From NCBI RefSeq assembly GCF_020520425.1, contig NC_079490.1, forward strand, positions 248,001 to 312,000: DNA of 64,000 bases, written 5' to 3'. This DNA comes from Spinacia oleracea (lineage: Eukaryota > Streptophyta > Magnoliopsida > Caryophyllales > Amaranthaceae). The notes under the pieces are model-generated. The model ran no database searches. It was not told the DNA's origin and saw nothing but the letters and a program-made list of their open reading frames with translations. Numbering within the stretch: position 1 is the first letter of the stretch; each line of letters begins with the position of its first letter. Positions 38,001 through 51,756 of the stretch are shown in pieces. The translations under genes were made by a program, and so were the position numbers.

Positions 38001-41000
38001 GGGATTTAGAAAAAACGCGCGTTGTGAAATAAACGGAATTCCGGGGCCTTAAGGGACCAATAAGTTGGTTTTTTCCCGACCAAACCTTTTTATATGACCA
38101 TATTATACATTCCCCAAAATTTGAGGAGATCTAAAAAAAAACCATAAAACGGGTCAAATTTGGTCGAAAAGTGTGCATTATAGGTGGGCGATTTTGGCTA
38201 ATTTTTACATTTTAAGAAACTTGAAACGTTAGAGGTCCGGGCGCTTCCCACATACCCTTTGGGTCCCCAGGGGTCATATTGGGTGCTTAGCAACATCTCC
38301 CCGGCCTCCTAAATGGCATTTAAAGGGATTTCGAAAAAACGCGCGTTGTGAAATAAATGGAATTCCGGGGCCTTAAGGGACCAATTAGTTGGTTTTTTTC
38401 TGACCAAACCTTATTATATGACCATATTATACATTCTCCAAAATTCGAGGAGATCTAAAAAAAACCCCACAAAACGGGTCAAATTTGGTCGAAAAGTGGG
38501 TGGGTGATTTTGGCTAATTTTTAAATTTTAAGAAACTTGAAACGTTAGAGGTTCGGGCGCTTCCCACATACCCTTTGGGTCCCCAGGGGTCATATTGGGT
38601 GCTTAACAGCATCTCCCCGGCCTCCTAAATGGCATTTAAAGGGATTTCGAAAAAACGCGCGTTGTGAAATAAATGGAATTCCGGGGCCTTAAGGGACGAA
38701 TAACTTGGTTTTTTCCCGACCAAACCTTATTATATGACCATATTATACTTTATCCAAAATTTGAGAAGATCTAAAAAAAAACCACAAAACGGGTCAAATT
38801 TGGTCGAAAAGGGTGCATTATAGGTGGGCGATTTTGGCTAATTTTTACATTTTAAGAAACTTGAAACGTTAGAGGTCCGGGCGCTTCCCACATACCCTTT
38901 GGGTCCCCATGGGTCATATTGGGTGCTTAGCAACATCTCCCCGGCCTCCTAAATGGCATTTAAAGGGACTTCGAAAAAACGCGCGTTGTGAAATAAATGA
39001 AATTCCGGGACGTTAAGAGTCCAATAAGTTGGTTTTTTCCCGACCAAACCTTTTTATATGACCATATTATACATTCCCCAAAATTTGAGGAGATCTAAAA
39101 AAAAACCATAAAACGGGTCAAATTTGGTCGAAAAGTGTGCATTATAGGTGGGTGTTTTTGGCTAATTTTTACATTTTAAGAAACTTGAAACGTTAGAGGT
39201 TCGGGCGCTTCCCACATACCCTTTGGGTCCCCAGGGGTCATATTGGGTGCTTAGCAGCATCTCCCTGGCCTCCTAAATGGCATTTAAAGGGATTTCGAAA
39301 AAACGCGCGTTGTGAAATAAATGGAATTCCGGGACCTTAAGGGTCCAATAAGTTGGTTTTTTCCCGACCAAACCTTTTTATATGACCATATTATACATTC
39401 CCCAAAATTTGAGGAGATCTAAAAAAAAACCATAAAACGGGTCAAATTTGGTCGAAAAGTGTGCATTATAGGTGGGCGATTTTGGCTAATTTTTACATTT
39501 TAAGAAACTTGAAACGTTAGAGGTTCGGGCGCTTCCCACATACCCTTTGGGTCCCCAGGGGTCATATTGGGTGCTTAGCAGCATCTCCCTGGCCTCCTAA
39601 ATGGCATTTAAAGGGACTTCGAAAAAACGCGCGTTGTGAAATAAATGGAATTCCGGGACCTTAAGGGTCCAATAAGTTGGTTTTTTCCCGACCAAACCTT
39701 TTTATATGACCATATTATACATTCCCCAAAATTTGAGGAGATCTAAAAAAAAACCATAAAACTCGTCAAATTTGGTCGAAAAGTGTGCATTATAGGTGGG
39801 CGATTTTGGCTAATTTTTACATTTTAAGAAACTTGAAACGTTAGAGGTTCGGGCGCTTCCCACATACCCTTTGGGTCCCCAGGGGTCATATTGGGTGCTT
39901 AGCAGCATCTCCCTGGCCTCCTAAATGGCATTTAAAGGGACTTCGAAAAAACGCGCGTTGTGAAATAAATGGAATTCCGGGGCCTTAAGGGACCAATAAG
40001 TTGGTTTTTTCCCGACCAAACCTTATTATATGATCATATTATACTTTATCCAAAATTTGAGAAGATCTAAAAAAAAACCACAAAACGGGTCAAATTTGGT
40101 CGAAAAGGGTGCATTATAGGTGGGCGATTTTGGCTAATTTTTACATTTTAAGAAACTTGAAACGTTAGAGGTTCGGGCGCTTCCCACATACCCTTTGGGT
40201 CCCCAGGGGTCATATTGGGTGCTTAGCAGCATCTCCCCGGCCTCCTAAATGGCATTTAAAGGGACTTCGAAAAAACGCGCGTTGTGAAATAAATGGAATT
40301 CCGGGGCCTTAAGGGACCAATTAGTTGGTTTTTTTCTGACCAAACCTTATTATATGACCATATTATACATTCTCCAAAATTCGAGGAGATCTAAAAAAAA
40401 ACCACAAAACGGGTCAAATTTGGTCGAAAAGTGTGCATTATAGGTGGGTGATTTTGGCTAATTTTTAAATTTTAAGAAACTTAAAACGTTAGAGGTCCGG
40501 GCACTTCCCACATACCCTATGGGTCCCAGGGGTCATATTGGGTGCTTAGCAACATTTCCCCGGCCTCCTAAATGGCATTTAAAGGGACTTCGAAAAAACG
40601 CGCGTTGTGAAATAAATGGAATTCCGGGACCTTAAGGGTCCAATAAGTTGGTTTTTTCCCGACCAAACCTTTTTATATGACCATATTATACATTCCCCAA
40701 AATTTGAGGAGATCTAAAAAAAACCCATAAAACGGGTCAAATTTGGTCGAAAAGTGTGCATTATAGGTGGGCGATTTTGGCTAATTTTTACATTTTATGA
40801 AACTTGAAACGTTAGAGGTTCGGGCGCTTCCCACATACCCTTTGGGTCCCAAGGGGTCATATTGGGTGCTTAGCAGCATCTCCCCGGCCTCCTAAATGGC
40901 ATTTAAAGGGATTTCGAACAAACGCGCGTTGTGAAATAAATGGAATTCCGGGGCCTTAAGGTACCAATAAGTTGGTTTTTTCCTGACCAAACCTTATTAT

Positions 41001-42189
41001 ATGACCATATTATACATTATCAAAAATTTGAGAAGATCTAAAAAAAAACCACAAAACGGGTCAAATTTGGTCGAAAAGTGTGCATTATAGGTGGGTGATT
41101 TTGGCTAATTTTTACATTTTAAGAAACTTGAAACGTTAGAGGTCCGGGCGCTTCCCACATACCCTTTGGGTCCCCAGGGGTCATATTGGGTGCTTAGCAG
41201 CATCTCACCGGCCTCCTAAATGTCATTTAAAGGGACTTCGAAAAAACGCGCGTTGTGAAATAAATGGAATTCCGGGGCCTTAAGGGACCAATTAGTTGGT
41301 TTTTTTCTGACCAAACCTTATTATATGACCATATTATACATTCTCCAAAATTTGAGGAGATCTAAAAAAAAACCACAAAACGGGTCAAATTTGGTCGAAA
41401 AGTGTGCATTATAGGTGGGCGATTTTGGCTAATTTTTACATTTTAAGAAACTTGAAACGTTAGAGGTTCGGGCGCTTCCCACATACCCTTTGGGTCCCCA
41501 GGGGTCATATTGGGTGCTTAGCAGCATCTCCCCGGCCTCCTAAATGGCATTTAAAGGGACTTCGAAAAAACGCGCGTTGTGAAATAAATGGAATTCCGGG
41601 GCCTTAAGGGACCAATTAGTTGGTTTTTTTCTGACAAACCTTATTATATGACCATATTATACATTCTCCAAAATTTGAGGAGATCTAAAAAAAAACCACA
41701 AAACGGGTCAAATTTGGTCGAAAAGTGTGCATTATAGGTGGGTGATTTTGGCTAATTTTTAAATTTTAAGAAACTTGAAACGTTAGAGATCCGGGCACTT
41801 CCCACATTCCCTATGGGTCTCAGGGGTCATATTGGGTGCTTAGCAACATTTCCCCGGCCTCCTAAATGGCAATTAAAGGGACTTCGAAAAAACACGCGTT
41901 GTGAAATAAATGGAATTCCGGGACCTTAAGGGTCCAATAAGTTGGTTTTTTCCCGACCAAACCTTATTATATGACCATATTATACATTCCCCAAAATTTG
42001 AGGAGATCTAAAAAAAAACCATAAAACGGGTCAAATTTGGTCGAAAAGTGTGCATTATAGGTGGGCGATTTTGGCTAATTTTTGCATTTTAAGAAACTTG
42101 AAACGTTAGAGGTTCGGGCGCTTCCCTCATACCCTTTGGGTCCCCAGGGGTCATATTGGGTGCTTAGCAGCATCTCCCCGGCCTCATAA

Positions 42190-45100
42190 ATGGCATTTAA
42201 AGGGACTTCGAAAAAACGCGCGTTGTGAAATAAATGGAATTCCGGGGCCTTAAGGGACCAATAAGTTGGTTTTTTCCCGACCAAACCTTATTATATGACC
42301 ATATTATACATTATCCAAAATTTGAGAAGATCTAAAAAAAAACCACAAAACGGGTCAAAGTTGGTCGAAAAGTGTGCATTATAGGGGAGCGATTTTGGTT
42401 AATTTTTATATTTTAAGAAACTTGAAACGTTAGAGGTCCGGGCGCTTTCCACATACCTTTTCGGTCCCCAGGGGTCATATTGGGTGCTTAGCAGCATCTC
42501 CCCGGCCTCCTAAATGGCATTTAAAGGGACTTCGAAAAAACGCGTGTTGTAGATTAAATGACATTCTGGGGCCTTAAGGGGCCAATTAGTTGTTTTTTTC
42601 CCGACAAAGCTTTATTATATGATCATATTAAACATTCCCCAAAATTTCATGAGATCTAAAAAAAAAAAACCACAAAACGGGTCAAATTTGGTCGAAAAGT
42701 GTGCATTATAGGTGGACGATTTTGGCTAATTTTTACATTTTAAGAAACTTGAAATGTTAGAGGTCCGGGCGCTTCCTACATACCCTTTGGGTCCCCAGGG
42801 GTCATATTGGGTGCTTAGCAGCATCTCCCCGGCCTCCTAAATGGCATTTAAAGGGATTTCGAAAAAACGCGCGTTGTAGAATAAATGGAATTCCGGGACC
42901 TTAAGGGACCAATAAGTTGGTTTTTTCCCGACCAAACCTTATTATATAACCATATTATACATTCCCCAAAATTTTATGAGATCTAAAAAAAAAAAATCAC
43001 AAAACGGGTCAAATTTGGTCGAAAAGTGTGCATTATAGGTGGGCGATTTTGGCTAATTTTTAAATTTTAAGAAACTCGAAACGTTAGAGGTTCAGGCGCT
43101 TCCCACATACCCTTCGGGTCCCCAGGGGTCATATTGGGTGCTTAGCAACATCTCCCCGGCCTCCTAAATGGCATTTAAAGGGACTTCGAAAAAACGCGCG
43201 TTGTGAAATAAATGGAATTCCAGGGACCAATAAGTTGGTTTTTTCCCGACCAAACCTTATTATATGACCATATTATACATTATCCAAAATTTGAGAAGAT
43301 CTAAAAAAAAACCACAAAACGGGTCAAATTTGGTCGAAAAGGGTACATTATAGGTGGGCGATTTTGGCTAATTTTTACATTTTAAGAAACTTGAAACGTT
43401 AGAGGTCCGGGCGCTTCCCACATACCCTTTGGGTCCCCAGGGGTCATATTGGGTGCTTAGCAGCATCTCCCCGGCCTCCTAAATGGCATTTAAAGGGACT
43501 TCGAAAAAACGCGCGTTGTGAAATAAATGGAATTCCGGGGCCTTAAGGGACCAATTAGTTGGTTTTTTTCTGACCAAACCTTATTATATGACCATATTAT
43601 ACATTCTCCAAAATTCGAGAAGATCTAAAAAAAACCACAAAACGGGTCAAATTTGGTCGAAAAGTGTTCATTATAGGTGGGTGATTTTGGCTAATTATTA
43701 AATTTTAAGAAACTTAAAACGTTAGAGGTCCGGGCACTTCCCACATACCCTATGGGTCCCAGGGGTCATATTGGGTGCTTAGCAACATTTCCCCGACCTC
43801 CTAAATGGCATTTATAGGGACTTCGAAAAAACGCGCGTTGTGAAATAAATGGAATTCCGGGACCTTAAGGGTCCAATAAGTTGGTTTTTTCCCGACCAAA
43901 CCTTTTTATATGACCATATTATACATTCCCCAAAATTTGAGGAGATCTAAAAAAAAACCATAAAACGGGTCAAATTTGGTCGAAAAGTGTGCATTATAGG
44001 TGGCCCGATTTTGGCTAATTTTTACATTTTAAGAAACTTGAAACGTTAGAGGTTCGGGCGCTTCCCACATACCCTTTGGGTCCCCAGGGGTCATATTGGG
44101 TGCTTAGCAGCATCTCCCCGGCCTCCTAAATGGCATTTAAAGGAACTTCGAAAAAACGCGCGTTGTGAAATAAATGGAATTCCGGGGCCTTAAGGGACCA
44201 ATAAGTTGGTTTTTTCCCGACCAAACCTTATTATATGACCATATTATACATTATCCAAAATTTGAGAAGATCTAAAAAAAACCCACAAAACGGGTCAAAT
44301 TTGGTCGAAAAGTGTGCATTATAGTAGGTGGGCGATTTTGGCTAATTTTTACATTTTAAGAAACTTGAAACGTTAGAGGTTCGGGCGCTTCCCACATACC
44401 CTTTGGGTCCCTAGGGGTCATATTGGGTGCTTAGCAGCATCTCCCCGGCCTCCTAAATGGCATTTAAAGGGACTTCGAAAAAACGCGCGTTGTGAAATAA
44501 ATGGAATTCCGGGGCCTTAAGGAACCAATAAGTTGGTTTTTTCCCGACCAAACCTTATTATATGACCATATTATACATTATCCAAAATTTGAGAAGATCT
44601 AAAAAAAAACCACAAAACGGGTCAAATTTGGTCGAAAAGTGTGCATTATAGGTGGGCGATTTTGGCTAATTTTTACATTTTAAGAAACTTGAAACGTTAG
44701 AGGTTCGGGCGCTTCCCACATACCCTTTGGGTCCCCAGGGGTCATATTGGGTGCTTAGCAGCATCTCCCCGGCCTCCTAAATGGCATTTAAAGGGACTTC
44801 GAAAAAACGCGCGTTGTGAAATAAATGGAATTCCGGGGCCTTAAGGGACCAATAAGTTGGTTTTTTCCCGACCAAACCTTATTATATGACCATATTATAC
44901 ATTATCCAAAATTTGAGAAGATCTAAAAAAAAACCATAAAACGGGTCAAATTTGGTCGAAAAGTGTGCATTATAGGTGGGCGATTTTGGCTAATTTTTAC
45001 ATTTTAAGAAATTTGAAACGTTAGAGGTTCGGGCGCTTCCCACATACCCTTTGGGTCCCCAGGGGTCATATTGGGTGCTTAGCAGCATCTCCCCGGCCTC

Positions 45101-47340
45101 CTAAATGGCATTTAAAGGGACTTCGAAAAAACGCGCGTTGTGAAATAAATGGAATTCCGGGGCCTTAAGGGACCAATAAGTTGGTTTTTTCCCGACCAAA
45201 CCTTATTATATGACCATATTATACATTATCCAAAATTTGAGAAGATCTAAAAAAAAACCACAAAACGGGTCAAATTTGGTCGAAAAGTGTGCATTATAGG
45301 TGGGCGATTTTGGCTAATTTTTATATTTTAAGAAACTTGAAATGTTAGAGGTCCGGGCGCTTCCTACATACCCTTTGGGTCCCCAGGGGTCATATTGGGT
45401 GCTTAGCAGCATCTCCCCGGCCTCCTAAATGGCATTTAAAGGGACTTCGAAAAAACGCGCGTTGTGAAATAAATGGAATTCCGGGGCCTTAAGGGACCAA
45501 TAAGTTGGTTTTTTCCCGACCAAACCTTATTATATGACCATATTATACATTATCCAAAATTTGAGAAGATCTAAAAAAAAACCATAAAACGGGTCAAATT
45601 TGGTCGAAAAGTGTGCATTATAGGTGGGCGATTTTGGCTAATTTTTACATTTTAAGAAACTTGAAACGTTAGAGGTTCGGGCGCTTCCCACATACCCTTT
45701 GGGTCCCCAGGGGTCATATTGGGTGCTTAGCAGCATCTCCCCGGCCTCCTAAATGGCATTTAAAGGGACTTCGAAAAAACGCGCGTTGTGAAATAAATGG
45801 AATTCCGGGGCCTTAAGGGACCAATAAGTTGGTTTTTTCCCGACCAAACCTTATTATATGACCATATTATACATTATCCAAAATTTGAGAAGATCTAAAA
45901 AAAAACCATAAAACGGGTCAAATTTGGTCGAAAAGTGTGCATTATAGGTGGGCGATTTTGGCTAATTTTTACATTTTAAGAAATTTGAAACGTTAGAGGT
46001 TCGGGCGCTTCCCACATACCCTTTGGGTCCCCAGGGGTCATATTGGGTGCTTAGCAGCATCTCCCCGGCCTCCTAAATGGCATTTAAAGGGACTTCGAAA
46101 AAACGCGCGTTGTGAAATAAATGGAATTCCGGGGCCTTAAGGGACCAATAAGTTGGTTTTTTCCCGACCAAACCTTATTATATGACCATATTATACATTA
46201 TCCAAAATTTGAGAAGATCTAAAAAAAAACCACAAAACGGGTCAAATTTGGTCGAAAAGTGTGCATTATAGGTGGGCGATTTTGGCTAATTTTTACATTT
46301 TAAGAAACTTGAAACGTTATAGGTCCGGGCGCTTCCCACATACCCTTTGGGTCCCCAGGGGTCATATTGGGTGCTTAGCAGCATCTCCCCGGCCTCCTAA
46401 ATGTCATTTAAAGGGACTTCGAAAAAACGCGCGTTGTGAAATAAATGGAATTCCGGGGCCTTAAGGGACCAATAAGTTGGTTTTTTCCCGACCAAACCTT
46501 ATTATATGACCATATTATACATTATCCAAAATTTGAGAAGATCTAAAAAAAAACCACAAAACGGGTCAAAGTTGGTCGAAAAGTGTGCATTATAGGTGAG
46601 CGATTTTGGCTAATTTTTATATTTTAAGAAACTTGAAACGTTAGAGGTCCGGGCGCTTCCCACATACCCTTTCAGTCCCCAGGGGTCATATTGGGTGCTT
46701 AGCAGCATCTCCCCGGCCTCCTAAATGGCATTTAAAGGGACTTCGAAAAAACGCGTGTTGTAGATTAAATGACATTCTGGGGCCTTAAGGGGCCAATTAG
46801 TTGTTTTTTTCCCGACCAAGCTTTATTATATGATCATATTAAACATTCCCCAAAATTTCATGAGATCTAAAAAAAAAACCACAAAACGGGTCAAATTTGG
46901 TCGAAAAGTGTGCATTATAGGTGGACGATTTTGGCTAATTTTTACATTTTAAGAAACTTGAAATGTTAGAGGTCCGGGCGCTTCCTACATACCCTTTGGG
47001 TCCCCAGGGGTCATATTGGGTGCTTAGCAGCATCTCCCCGGCCTCCTAAATGGCATTTAAAGGGACTTCGAAAAAACGCGCGTTGTAGAATAAATGGAAT
47101 TCCGGGGCCTTAAGGGACCAATAAGTTGGTTTTTTCCCGACCAAACCTTATTATATAACCATATTATACATTCCCCAAAATTTTATGAGATCTAAAAAAA
47201 AAAAATCACAAAACGGGTCAAATTTGGTCGAAAAGTGTGCATTATAGGTGGGCGATTTTGGCTAATTTTTAAATTTTAAGAAACTCGAAACGTTAGAGGT
47301 TCAGGCGCTTCCCACATACCCTATGGGTCCCCAGAGATCA
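42190..47340. repeat. 13-monomer duplication in the right part of the array
   Basis: Monomers at 42430, 42757 and 43084 match 46641, 46966 and 47293 at 4209-4211 bp. Shared rare states are GTCAAAGTTGGTCG, CGCGTGTTGTAGATTAAATG, AAGGGGCCAATTAG, GCGCTTCCTACATACCC and AACTCGAAACGTTAGAGG. Confidence 0.7.
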
Positions 47341-49130
47341 TATTGGGTGCTTAGCAGCATCTCCCCGGCCTCCTAAATGGCATTTAAAGGGACTTCGAAA
47401 AAACGCGCGTTGTGAAATAAATGGAATTCCGGGGCCTTAAGGGACCAATTAGTTGGTTTTTTTCTGACCAAACCTTATTATATGACCATATTATACATTC
47501 TCCAAAATTCGAGAAGATCTAAAAAAAACCACAAAACGGGTCAAATTTGGTCGAAAAGTGTGTATTATAGGTGGGTGATTTTGGCTAATTTTTAAATTTT
47601 AAGAAACTTAAAACGTTAGAGGTCCGGGCACTTCCCACATACCCTATGGGTCCCAGGGGTCATATTGGGTGCTTAGCAACATTTCCCCGACCTCCTAAAT
47701 GGCATTTAAAGGGACTTCGAAAAAACGCGTGTTGTAGAATAAATGACATTCTGGGGCCTTAAGGTACCATTAAGTTGATTTTTTTCCCCACCAAGCTTTA
47801 TTATATGATTATATTAAACATTATCCAAAATTTGAGAAGATCTAAAAAAAAACCACAAAACGGGTCAAATTTGGTCGAAAAGGGTGCATTATAGGTGGGC
47901 GATTTTGGCTAATTTTTACATTTTAAGAAACTTGAAACGTTAGAGGTCCGGGCGCTTCCCACATACCCTTTGGGTCCCCAGGGGTCATATTGGGTGCTTA
48001 GCAGCATCTCCCCGGCCTCCTAAATGGCATTTAAAGGGACTTCGAAAAAACGCGCGTTGTGAAATAAATGGAATTCCGGGGCCTTAAGGGACCAATTAGT
48101 TGGTTTTTTTCTGACCAAACCTTATTATATTACCATATTATACATTCTCCAAAATTCGAAAAGTTCTAAAAAAAACCACAAAACGGGTCAAATTTGGTCG
48201 AAAAGTGTGCATTATAATTGGGTGATTTTGGCTAATTTTTAAATTTTAAGAAACTTAAAACGTTAGAGGTCCGGGCACTTCCCACATACCCTATGGGTCC
48301 CAGGGGTCATATTGGGTGCTTAGCAACATTTCCCCGACCTCCTAAATGGCATTTAAAGGGACTTCGAAAAAACGCGCGTTGTGAAATAAATGGAATTCCG
48401 GGACCTTAAGGGTCCAATAAGTTGGTTTTTTCCCGACCAAACCTTTTTATATGACCATATTATACATTCCCAAAAATTTGAGGAGATCTAAAAAAAACCA
48501 TAAAACGGGTCAAATTTGGTCGAAAAGTGTGCATTATAGATGGGCGATTTTGGCTAATTTTTACATTTTAAGAAACTTGAAACGTTAGAGGTTCGGGCGC
48601 TTCCCACATACCCTTTGGGTCCACAGGGGTCATATTGGGTGCTTAGCAGCATCTCCCCGGCCTCCTAAATGGCATTTAAAGGGACTTCGAAAAAACGCGC
48701 GTTGTGAAATAAATGGAATTCCGGGGCCTTAAGGGACCAATAAGTTGGTTTTTTCCCGACCAAACCTTATTATATGACCATATTATACATTATCCAAAAT
48801 TTGAGAAGATCTAAAAAAAAACCACAAAACGGGTCAAATTTGGTCGAAAAGTGTGCATTATAGGTGGGCGATTTTGGCTAATTTTTACATTTTAAGAAAC
48901 TTGAAACGTTATAGGTCCGGGCGCTTCCCACATACCCTTTGGGTCCCCAGGGGTCATATTGGGTGCTTAGCAGCATCTCCCCGGCCTCCTAAATGTCATT
49001 TAAAGGGACTTCGAAAAAACGCGCGTTGTGAAATAAATGGAATTCCGGGGCCTTAAGGGACCAATAAGTTGGTTTTTTCCCGACCAAACCTTATTATATG
49101 ACCATATTATACATTATCCAAAATTTTAGA
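46100..49130. repeat. 8-monomer duplication with an identical 204-bp core
   Basis: The stretches 46261-46464 and 48853-49056 encode the same 67-codon open frame without a difference, 2592 bp apart, and share the rare GAAACGTTATAGGTCC state. The frame is a by-product of the repeat, not a gene. The flanking few hundred bases also agree. Confidence 0.75.
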
Positions 49131-49740
49131 AGATCTAAAAAAAAAACCACAAAACGGGTCAAATTTGGTCGAAAAGTGTTCATTATAGGTGAGCGATTTT
49201 GGTTAATTTTTAAATTTTAAGAAACTCGAAACGTTAGAGGTTCAGGCGCTTCCCACATACCCTATGGGTCCCCAGGGGTCATATTGGGTGCTTAGCAGCA
49301 TCTCCCCGGCCTCCTAAATGGCATTTAAAGGGACTTAGAAAAAACGCGCGTTGTGAAATAAATGGAATTCCGGGGCCTTAAGGGACCAATTAGTTGGTTT
49401 TTTTCTGACCAAACCTTATTATATGACCATATTATACATTCTCCAAAATTCGAGAAGATCTAAAAAAACCCACAAAACGGGTCAAATTTGGTCGAAAAGT
49501 GTGTATTATAGGTGGGTGATTTTGGCTAATTTTTAAATTTTAAGAAACTTAAAACGTTAGAGGTCCGGGCACTTCCCACATACCCTATGGGTCCCAGGGG
49601 TCATATTGGGTGCTTAGCAACATTTCCCCGACCTCCTAAATGGCATTTAAAGGGACTTCGAAAAAACGCGTGTTGTAGAATAAATGACATTCTGGGGCCT
49701 TAAGGTACCATTAAGTTGATTTTTTTCCCCACCAAGCTTT
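47230..49740. repeat. 6-monomer duplication near the right edge
   Basis: Monomers at 47293 and 47616 match 49234 and 49557 at 1941 bp. Both pairs run AACTCGAAACGTTAGAGG, then the CTTAAAACG form, then a mosaic monomer with GTTGTAGAATAAATGACATT and TTTTTCCCCACCAAGC. Confidence 0.65.
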
Positions 49741-49779
49741 ATTATATGATCATATTAAACATTCCCAAAATTTGATGAG

Positions 49780-51660
49780 ATCCAAAAAAAATCCACAAAG
49801 TCGGCCAAATTTGGTCAAAAAGTGTGCATAAGGTGGCCGATTTTGCTAATTTTTACATTTTAGGAAATGGGAAATGTTAGGGGTCCGGGCGCTTCCCACA
49901 TACTTCATGGGTTCTCGGAGGGTCATATTGGGTGCGTAGAAGCATCTCCTCGGCCTCCTAAATGGAATTTAAAGGGATTTTTGAAAAAACACGTGTTGCA
50001 GAATATATTGAATTCCGAGGCCTTAAGGGACCAATAAGTTGGTTTTTTCCCGACCAAACCTTATTATATGACCATATTAAACATTCCCCAAAATTTTAGG
50101 AGATCTAAAAAAAAACCACAAAACGATCAAATTTGGTCGAAAAGTGTGCATTATACGATTTTGGCTAATTTTTAAATTTTAAGAAACTTGATACGTTAGA
50201 TGTACGGGAACTTCCCACATACCCTATGGGTCCCCAGGGGTCATATTGGGTGCTTAGCAGCATCTCCCCGGCCTCCTAAATGGTATTTAAAGGGACTTCG
50301 AAAAAACGCGCGTTGTGAAATAAATGGAATTCCGGGGCCTTAAGGGACCAATAAGTTGGTTTTTTCCCGACCAAACCTTATTATATGACCATATTATACA
50401 TTCCCCAAAATTTGAGGAGATCTAAAAAAAAAACCACAAAACGGGTCAAATTTGGTCGAAAAGTGTGCATTATAGGTGGGCGATTTTGGCTAATTTTTAC
50501 ATTTTAAGAAACTTGAAACGTTAGAGGTCCGGGCGCTTCCCACATACCCTTTGGGTCCCCAGGGGTCATATTGGGTGCTTAGCAGCATCTCCCCAGCCTC
50601 CTAAATGGCATTTAAAAGGACTTCGAAAAAACGCGCGTTATGAAATAAATGGAATTCCGGGACCTTAAGGGACCAATTAGTTGGTTTTTTTCCGACCAAA
50701 CCTTATTAAATGACCAAATTATACATTCCCCAAAATTTGAGGAGATCTAAAAAAAAACCACAAAACGGGTCAAATTTGGTCGAAAAGTGTGCATTATAGG
50801 TGGGTGATTTTGGCTAATTTTTAAATTTTAAGAAACTTGAAACGTTAGAGGTCCGGGCACTTCCCACATACCCTATGGGTCCTAGGGGTCATATTGGGTG
50901 CTTAGCAACATTTCCCCGGCCTCCTAAATGGCATTTAAAGGGACTTCGAAAAAACGCGCGTTGTGAAATAAATGGAATTCCGGGGCCTTAAGAGACCAAT
51001 AAGTTTATTTTTTCCCGACCAAACCTTATTATATGACCATATTATACATTCCCCAAAATTTTATGAGATCTAAAAAAAAAAACCCACAAAACGGGTCAAA
51101 TTTGGTCGAAAAGTGTGCATTATAGGTGGGCGATTTTGGCTAATTTTTACATTTTAAGAAACTTGAAACGTTAGAGGTCCGGGCGCTTCCCACATACCCT
51201 TTCGGTCCCCAAGGGTCATATTGGGTGCTTAGCAGCATCTCCCCGGCCTCCTAAATGGCATTTAAAGGGACTTCTAAAAAACGCGCGTTGTAGAATAAAT
51301 GACATTCTGGGGCCTTAAGGTACCATTAAGTTGGTTTTTTCCCGACCAAGCTTTATTATATGATCATATTAAACATTCCCCAAAATTTGATGAGATCCAA
51401 AAAAAATCCACAAAGTCGGTCAAATTTGGTCAAAAAGTGTGCATAAGGCGGGCGATTTTGCTAATTTTTACATTTTAGGAAATGGGAAATGTTAGGGGTC
51501 CGGGCGCTTCCCACATACTTCATGGGCTCGGGGGGTCATATTGGGTGCTTAGAAGCATCTCCTCGGCCTCCTAAATGGAATTTAAAGGGATTTTTGAAAA
51601 AACACGTGTTGCATAATATATGGAATTCCGGGGCCTTAAGGGACCAATAAGTTGGTTTTT
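49780..51660. repeat. A/B mosaic monomers near the right edge, duplicated at 5-monomer spacing
   Basis: The tracts near 49780-50040 and 51395-51660 match at about 1615 bp. They share GAAATGTTAGGGGTCC, CATACTTCATGGG, AAACACGTGTTGC and AATGGAATTTAAAGGG. They combine A-type features (AAGCATCTCCTCGG, GATCCAAAAA) with B-type ones, so they look like intermediates or recombinants between the subfamilies. Confidence 0.6.
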
Positions 51661-51756
51661 TCCCGACCAAACCTTATTATATGAATATATTAAACATTCC
51701 CAAAAATTTGAGGAGATCTAAAAAAAACCCACAAAACGGGTCAAATTTGGTCGAAA

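Larger units (their letters stand above)
11663..51756. repeat. satellite subfamily B, core of the array
   Basis: Core monomers share CTTGAAACGTTAGAGG, CAGCATCTCCCCGGCC, GGGACTTCGAAAAAACG, TGGAATTCCGG and GAGATCTAAA. Most therefore carry one EcoRI and one BglII site per monomer, about 174 bp apart. Short variant groups recur, such as a CTTAAAACG form and an ACTTTAGAGG form. Mosaic monomers carrying GTAGAATAAATGACATTCTG occur near 24450, 28322, 28967, 30264, 47731, 49673 and 51287, and a related form with GTAGATTAAATGACATTCTG near 42549 and 46760. About 43.4-46.5 kb is the most homogeneous stretch. Confidence 0.85.

Noticed and set aside
46261-49056. Two identical 67-codon open frames as possible duplicated small genes
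   Set aside because: They lie inside satellite monomers and are identical because the DNA was duplicated 2592 bp apart. The frame is broken in neighbouring monomers and has no motif.
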